Positions 7,652-11,503 of a stretch of DNA of 11,503 nt are shown piece by piece (within the stretch, counting starts at the first letter, position 1; each line of letters begins with the position of its first letter). This DNA is from Actinomycetota bacterium (lineage in GTDB: Bacteria; Actinomycetota; Actinomycetes; Nanopelagicales; Nanopelagicaceae), in NCBI GenBank assembly GCA_009704285.1, contig WLEM01000008.1:1-11503 (forward strand), read 5' to 3'. The translations under genes were made by a program, and so were the position numbers. Below the pieces are notes generated by a model, which did not search any database, had not been told where the DNA came from, and was given only the letters and a program-made list of their open reading frames with translations.

Positions 7652-8836
7652 GTGTTGCGTTGGTTAACAGCAGGTGAATCCCACGGCCCTGCCTTATCTG
7701 CAATTGTGGAAGGTATTCCAGCCCATGTGGAAATCACCAGCAAAGATATTGATGTCGATCTATCACGCAGAAGATTAGGTTTTGGCAGAGGAGCTCGACA
7801 GAATTTTGAAGCTGACAAAATTACAATTACAGGTGGCATAAGACTTGGTAAAACTCAGGGCGGTCCCATAGCAATTCAAATAGCAAACTCAGAGTGGCCA
7901 AAATGGGAAAAGATTATGAGTGCTGATCCAGTTGATGAGAACGAAATTAAAGATTTAGCTAGAAACGCACCTCTTACTAGACCTAGACCCGGACATGCTG
8001 ACCTAGTAGGAATGCAGAAGTTTAATTTTAATGATGCTCGTCCAATACTTGAAAGGGCAAGTGCCAGGGAGACTGCGGCACGAGTTGCCTTAGGTGCAGT
8101 TGCACGTGCTTTTCTTAAACAAAGTGTTGGAATTGAAATATTGAGTCATGTGGTATCCATAGGAAAAGTTCATCTACCACAGGATTATCAATTGCCTAAA
8201 AGTACAGATCGACAAAAAATCGATGCCGATCCCGTTCGTTGCATGGATAAAAAAACTAGTGATCAGATAGTTGAAGAGATTGAGTTAGCTCATAAAGAGG
8301 GCGACACGTTAGGTGGCGTAGTTGAGGTTCTGGCTTACAACCTACCTCCTGGACTTGGTTCACACACTCATTGGGATAAAAGATTAGATGCCCGGCTAGC
8401 TGGTGCAATGATGGGAATTCAAGCAATTAAAGGTGTGGAGTTAGGTGATGGTTTTGCTTCTGCAACTAGACGTGGGTCTATTGCGCATGATGAAATTGAA
8501 AAAAATGATAAAGGCGCAATTGTTCGTAGAACTGATCGAGCTGGTGGCACTGAGGGAGGTATGAGTAACGGAGAAATCTTGAGAGTTAAAGTTGCTATGA
8601 AACCCATCTCAACTGTACCTAAAGCACTAGACACAATTGACACTAAAACTGGAGAAGCTGCGAAAGCAATTAACCAAAGATCCGATGTGTGCGCAGTTCC
8701 TGCTGCCGGCATAGTTGCGGAGGCTATGGCAGCACTAGTTCTTGCTGACGCAGTTCTGGAAAAATTCGGCGGAGATAGCGTTCAGGAAACCAAGCGCAAT
8801 TTTGAAAACTATATTGCAACCCTAGAGATCAAGTAA
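7652..8836 (+). CDS. aroC: Chorismate synthase
   Basis: AroC converts EPSP to chorismate, the last shikimate-pathway step, using reduced FMN. With the start at GTG 7652 the protein has 394 residues and begins [12 protein letters not shown], as in mycobacterial homologues. A longer frame from TTG 7637 would add five residues, but the GGAG ribosome-binding site then lies inside the gene. Hallmarks are GESHG with His11, [19 protein letters not shown] with His115, [26 protein letters not shown] and the C-terminal RSD (Asp345) before VCAVPAAG. These are the FMN- and substrate-contacting blocks, all intact. Its TAA shares one base with the aroK ATG (TAATG), so the two are translationally coupled and head the aroC-aroK-aroB-aroQ run. 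Confidence 0.97.
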   Translation: MLRWLTAGESHGPALSAIVEGIPAHVEITSKDIDVDLSRRRLGFGRGARQNFEADKITITGGIRLGKTQGGPIAIQIANSEWPKWEKIMSADPVDENEIKDLARNAPLTRPRPGHADLVGMQKFNFNDARPILERASARETAARVALGAVARAFLKQSVGIEILSHVVSIGKVHLPQDYQLPKSTDRQKIDADPVRCMDKKTSDQIVEEIELAHKEGDTLGGVVEVLAYNLPPGLGSHTHWDKRLDARLAGAMMGIQAIKGVELGDGFASATRRGSIAHDEIEKNDKGAIVRRTDRAGGTEGGMSNGEILRVKVAMKPISTVPKALDTIDTKTGEAAKAINQRSDVCAVPAAGIVAEAMAALVLADAVLEKFGGDSVQETKRNFENYIATLEIK

Positions 8837-9351
8837 TGATTAAGAAGGTTGTTCTCATTGGCCCACCTGGGGCTGGAAAATCTACTATTGGCAAAGCGCT
8901 AGCAAAAGAGATTGCCACCGAATTCATTGACAGTGACAGTGAGATTGAACGCATAACTGGGAAAAAAATATCTGATATTTTTGTTGAAGAAGGTGAGGCA
9001 GTTTTTCGAAAAACTGAAGTAGAGGTGGTTACTGCGCTACTAGAGGGGTTTGAAGGCGTCATTGCACTTGGAGGTGGGGCACCAATCAATACTCAGATTC
9101 AAGAGGCACTAACTGGGGTTGAGTATCCAGTCATTTTTATAGATGTATCAATTTCTCAAGCGGCGAATCGAATCGGATTCAACAAAGATAGACCTTTGTT
9201 GTTGATCAATCCAAGGCAGCAGTGGATGAATCTAATGAGTGAACGCCGTCCAATTTATGAAAAATTAGCTTCGCAAACTGTCAATTCAGATAGCCAGAAA
9301 CCACATGAGGTAGCTAAGTTAATTAGTGAGAAATTGAAGGCAATGTTGTGA
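8836..9351 (+). CDS. aroK: Shikimate kinase
   Basis: AroK phosphorylates shikimate at the 3-hydroxyl with ATP, step 5 of the pathway. The 171-residue protein is the family's normal size. It has a Walker A loop GPPGAGKST (9-17), DSD with Asp32 and Asp34 for magnesium and shikimate, the shikimate-binding FRKTE (Arg57), the GGG turn (78-80) and the lid arginine in RPLL (Arg118). The ATG overlaps the aroC TAA by one base; only a weak AGAG lies upstream, so coupling from aroC is likely. It ends in a 4-base GTGA overlap with aroB, and the order aroC-aroK-aroB-aroQ matches other actinobacteria. Confidence 0.96.
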   Translation: MIKKVVLIGPPGAGKSTIGKALAKEIATEFIDSDSEIERITGKKISDIFVEEGEAVFRKTEVEVVTALLEGFEGVIALGGGAPINTQIQEALTGVEYPVIFIDVSISQAANRIGFNKDRPLLLINPRQQWMNLMSERRPIYEKLASQTVNSDSQKPHEVAKLISEKLKAML

Positions 9352-10373
9352 AAATTGTTAAGGTAAAAGCTGAGCGTGAGTACCAGGTGCAAATTGGAAT
9401 CAATGCAGTTGAAAAAATCAAAGAGATTTCAGATTCGCACAATAAGGTATTGCTGGTAGCTCCAAATTCTTTAATCTCAAAGTTCAAGATCAAACCAAGA
9501 GCAAACTTGAAAGTATTTGGCACAGCAGATGGTGAGAATCAAAAGAGTTTAGCTACGTTAGATCGTGTTTGGAAAAAATGCGCGAGTGAAGGTATTAAGC
9601 GTTCGGATGCAATTATTGGACTGGGCGGAGGGGCAACAACTGATTTAGCTGGATTTGCATCTGCCACCTGGATGAGGGGTATTGACTGGTATGCAATGCC
9701 AACCTCATTAGCGGGAATGGTTGATGCTTCAGTTGGAGGTAAAACTGGTATCAACGCAGGTTCTGGGAAGAATTTGATTGGTGCATTCCATTCACCAAAG
9801 CAGGTCTTTGTAGATTTGAATTTTTTGGATCGATTACCTGCGCGGGATCTTTCAGCCGGAATGGCAGAGGTTATTAAATGTGGTTTTATCTCTGATTACA
9901 AGATTTTGAATTTAGTACAAGATCATCAAATTGATTATGAATCTGTTGTACATAGAAGTATAAAGGTAAAAGCTGATGTTGTATCTCGAGATTTCAAGGA
10001 AAGTAAATTGCGTGAAGTCTTGAATTATGGCCACACATTGGGCCATGCAATCGAAAAAGAAAGCGGATATAAATTACGACACGGCGAAGCAGTTAGCATA
10101 GGAATGGTCTTTGCCGCTGAGCTAAGTTCAGAACTTGCAGGTTTAAACAAAGACGTAGTGGATCTACATCGTGAATTGTTAGGAAATTTTGACCTACCGG
10201 TTGATCATCCTGGCAAGAAATGGCCAAAGCTTTTGACTCTTTTGACTCAAGATAAGAAAGTTAAAGGTTCTCGTCTTAGATTCGTTGGAATAAGCAAAAT
10301 TGGAAAGCCTGTTTGGTTTGAAGATGTATCTGCCGGCCAGCTCGCTAAGGTTTATGAGAGAATAGCCAGGTGA
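9348..10373 (+). CDS. aroB: 3-Dehydroquinate synthase
   Basis: AroB cyclises DAHP to 3-dehydroquinate using NAD and a divalent metal, step 2 of the pathway. The 341-residue protein is slightly shorter than E. coli AroB (about 360), the difference lying mainly in loops. It carries the NAD-binding GGGATTDLAGF, the PTSLAGMVDASVGGKTGIN block, and a metal triad of Glu174 (AEVIKCG), His229 (GHTLGHAIE) and His245 (HGEAVSIG). All catalytic elements are present. The GTG start overlaps the aroK TGA (GTGA), with GAAGG at 9336-9340 as a ribosome-binding site 7 bases upstream. It ends in an identical GTGA overlap with aroQ. Confidence 0.97.
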   Translation: MKIVKVKAEREYQVQIGINAVEKIKEISDSHNKVLLVAPNSLISKFKIKPRANLKVFGTADGENQKSLATLDRVWKKCASEGIKRSDAIIGLGGGATTDLAGFASATWMRGIDWYAMPTSLAGMVDASVGGKTGINAGSGKNLIGAFHSPKQVFVDLNFLDRLPARDLSAGMAEVIKCGFISDYKILNLVQDHQIDYESVVHRSIKVKADVVSRDFKESKLREVLNYGHTLGHAIEKESGYKLRHGEAVSIGMVFAAELSSELAGLNKDVVDLHRELLGNFDLPVDHPGKKWPKLLTLLTQDKKVKGSRLRFVGISKIGKPVWFEDVSAGQLAKVYERIAR

Positions 10374-10801
10374 AGATACTTATTCTTAATGGTCCAAATC
10401 TGTCCAGATTAGATTTACGTGAGCAAAAACATTATGGACAGATGGATTATCCGCAACTTAAAACTGCTATTGAGCAAAAAGCTTCAGAACTTAAAATTGA
10501 TGTGGAAGTAAAGCAAAGTGATAGTGAAAGTGAACTAATCTCATGGTTGCATGAAGCAGCTGATAAAAAACTTCCTGTAATTTTCAATCCAGCCGCTTTT
10601 ACGCATTATTCATATGCAATAAGAGATGCGGTATCGATGTTGACCGCTCCGGCGATAGAAGTTCATCTATCTAATCCGCTGAGCCGAGAAGAATTCCGAC
10701 ATACGTCAGTTATCAGCGGGGTAGTTCAGGGAACCATCGCAGGTTTTGGAGTGGATAGTTACCGCTTGGCTTTGATCGCAATGCAAAAAATCATTGGCTG
10801 A
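10370..10801 (+). CDS. aroQ: Type II 3-dehydroquinate dehydratase
   Basis: AroQ removes water from 3-dehydroquinate to give 3-dehydroshikimate, step 3 of the pathway. This is the small dodecameric type II enzyme (143 residues), unrelated in sequence to type I AroD. Active-site residues line up with the M. tuberculosis enzyme at a constant offset of two: Asn10 (GPNL), Arg17, the catalytic Tyr22 (HYG), Asn73 and His79 (NPAAFTH), His99 (EVHLSN) and Arg110 (REEFRH). The QSDSES segment, rather than the commoner QSNHEG, also resembles mycobacteria. NPAAF replaces a glycine-containing loop. The GTG start overlaps the aroB TGA; GAGAG at 10356-10360 may be its ribosome-binding site. It is the last gene of the shikimate run. 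Confidence 0.96.
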   Translation: MKILILNGPNLSRLDLREQKHYGQMDYPQLKTAIEQKASELKIDVEVKQSDSESELISWLHEAADKKLPVIFNPAAFTHYSYAIRDAVSMLTAPAIEVHLSNPLSREEFRHTSVISGVVQGTIAGFGVDSYRLALIAMQKIIG

Positions 10802-10865
10802 CAAGGTAGACTTAGTACATCGCTTAAAAAATATTCGAAGTGTTTGATAATCAGATAGGGCAAAT
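10802..10865 (+). promoter_or_regulatory. aroQ-efp spacer with weak promoter-like elements
   Basis: This 64-base A+T-rich gap is the best site in the second half of the window for an independent promoter, plausible because efp is usually highly expressed. TAGACT (10807-10812) and AATATT (10830-10835) are 17 bases apart and each match four of six consensus positions. A GATAAT at 10846-10851 is a better -10 but has no clear -35. AGGG at 10857-10860 is a weak ribosome-binding site 5 bases before efp. No terminator is visible for aroQ. Confidence 0.3.
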
Positions 10866-11426
10866 ATGGCAACGACTAATGACTTGAAAAATGGCATGAC
10901 TTTGAATTTGGATGGCCAATTGTGGAACGTGATTGAGTTTCAGCATGTAAAGCCTGGAAAAGGCGGTGCCTTCGTGCGAACAAAAATGCGTTCGGTTTTA
11001 TCTGGCAAGGTTGTTGAGAAAACATTTAATGCAGGGGTAAAAGTTGAGGTAGCTTCAGTTGAGAAAAGAAATATGCAGTACCTCTATCGAGACGGTGAAG
11101 ATTTTATGTTTATGGACTCCACTAATTACGATCAAATCTCGGTAAGTAAGCAAACGGTTGGAGAGGCTGTTGATTATTTGTTAGAGAATGCAGGTGTAGT
11201 TGTTGCTATGCATGAGGGTAATCCGCTCTTTATTGAAATGCCTGCCTCTGTTGAATTGGTGATTACTTACACTGAACCTGGCTTGCAAGGGGATCGTTCA
11301 TCTGGGGGCACTAAACCAGCCACAGTTGAGACTGGAATTACCATCCAAGTTCCTCTATTTATTAAGCAGGATGAGAAAGTTTTAGTTGATACTCGAACTG
11401 GTGCTTACCTAGGTCGAGCGAACTAA
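10866..11426 (+). CDS. efp: Translation elongation factor P
   Basis: EF-P binds between the P and E sites of ribosomes stalled at consecutive prolines and promotes peptide-bond formation. The 186-residue protein has the three-domain family layout. The N-terminal KOW-like domain begins with a run containing [15 protein letters not shown], with the loop [10 protein letters not shown] and Lys32 at its tip. The two OB domains follow, including GEDFMFMD and the signature [22 protein letters not shown], ending GAYLGRAN. It closely resembles mycobacterial EF-P. The loop is PGKGG, however, whereas actinobacterial EF-P typically has PGKGP. No epmA-like modification gene is in the window. The ATG is supported by the conserved [11 protein letters not shown] start and a weak AGGG. 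nusB starts 2 bases after its stop. Confidence 0.97.
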   Translation: MATTNDLKNGMTLNLDGQLWNVIEFQHVKPGKGGAFVRTKMRSVLSGKVVEKTFNAGVKVEVASVEKRNMQYLYRDGEDFMFMDSTNYDQISVSKQTVGEAVDYLLENAGVVVAMHEGNPLFIEMPASVELVITYTEPGLQGDRSSGGTKPATVETGITIQVPLFIKQDEKVLVDTRTGAYLGRAN

Positions 11427-11428
11427 AG

Positions 11429-11503
11429 ATGTCAGCCCGCAATAAAGCTCGTAAGCGGGCGTTGGATTTTCTATACGAAGCAGATATTAAAAAGGCAAGT
11501 GCA
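11429..11503 (+). CDS. nusB: Transcription antitermination factor NusB, N-terminal part (partial)
   Basis: The ATG at 11429 opens a frame that runs off the window after 25 codons. It begins MSARNKARKRALDFLYEAD, the typical actinobacterial NusB N-terminus with the basic patch that contacts boxA RNA and a first helix RALDFLYEAD. NusB with NusE (S10) binds boxA to prevent premature termination in rRNA operons. It lies 2 bases after efp, the expected actinobacterial order, and is very probably cotranscribed. No strong ribosome-binding site is visible. A GCCCGC/GCGGGC inverted repeat (11435-11440 and 11455-11460) falls within its first codons. Confidence 0.9.
   Translation, partial: MSARNKARKRALDFLYEADIKKASA

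Noticed and set aside
10821..10842. Possible terminator hairpin after aroQ (CGCTT/AAGTG)
   Set aside because: The stem is five pairs with one G-U, the loop is 12 bases and the following T-run is only three bases. It is too weak for an intrinsic terminator.
1..11503. CRISPR array, mobile element, toxin-antitoxin pair, tRNA or T-box leader
   Set aside because: I looked on both strands for spaced direct repeats, transposase-like frames, cloverleaf sequences and T-box-like leaders before the synthetase genes, and saw none. Every frame with coding character is a housekeeping gene.

Overview
This window is a dense, all-forward-strand housekeeping segment of an actinobacterial chromosome. Two lines of evidence point there. 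One is the gene order: hisS, aspS, DUF948, alaS, ruvX, mltG, aroE, A24 peptidase, aroC, aroK, aroB, aroQ, efp, nusB. This is the order seen, with extra genes interspersed, in mycobacteria and streptomycetes. The other is protein sequence: AspRS, AroC, AroQ and EF-P read like mycobacterial homologues. The base composition is low for the phylum (roughly 40% G+C by eye) and gaps between genes are 0-70 bases. I infer a streamlined aquatic actinobacterium, most like the freshwater acI lineage (Nanopelagicales), but the exact lineage cannot be fixed from this window alone.

Layout. Positions 1-117 are the 3' end of hisS, followed 6 bases later by aspS. A small single-helix membrane protein (DUF948 type) sits between aspS and alaS and may have its own leaderless promoter. 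alaS is followed by ruvX (pre-16S rRNA processing nuclease), mltG (peptidoglycan-cleaving membrane enzyme) and aroE, with the last two joined by 4-base TTGA overlaps. A 45-base gap with an inverted repeat precedes a minimal 127-residue prepilin-type peptidase. Next comes a tightly coupled shikimate run, aroC-aroK-aroB-aroQ. A 64-base gap leads to efp, and 2 bases after efp the start of nusB runs off the window.

Function. Five of the seven steps from DAHP synthesis to chorismate are encoded here: AroB (step 2), AroQ (3), AroE (4), AroK (5) and AroC (7). DAHP synthase and EPSP synthase must lie elsewhere. The remaining genes serve translation (HisRS, AspRS, AlaRS, EF-P), rRNA processing or antitermination (RuvX, NusB) and the cell envelope (MltG, A24 peptidase, DUF948).

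I found no mobile element, CRISPR array, tRNA, rRNA, phage gene or convincing intrinsic terminator, and no evidence of a novel multi-gene system. The points worth a second look are subtle: an AspRS with non-discriminating signature residues, an EF-P loop departing from the usual actinobacterial PGKGP, leaderless-type promoters, inverted repeats at two gene starts, rare-start-codon overlaps, and a compacted version of a conserved locus.
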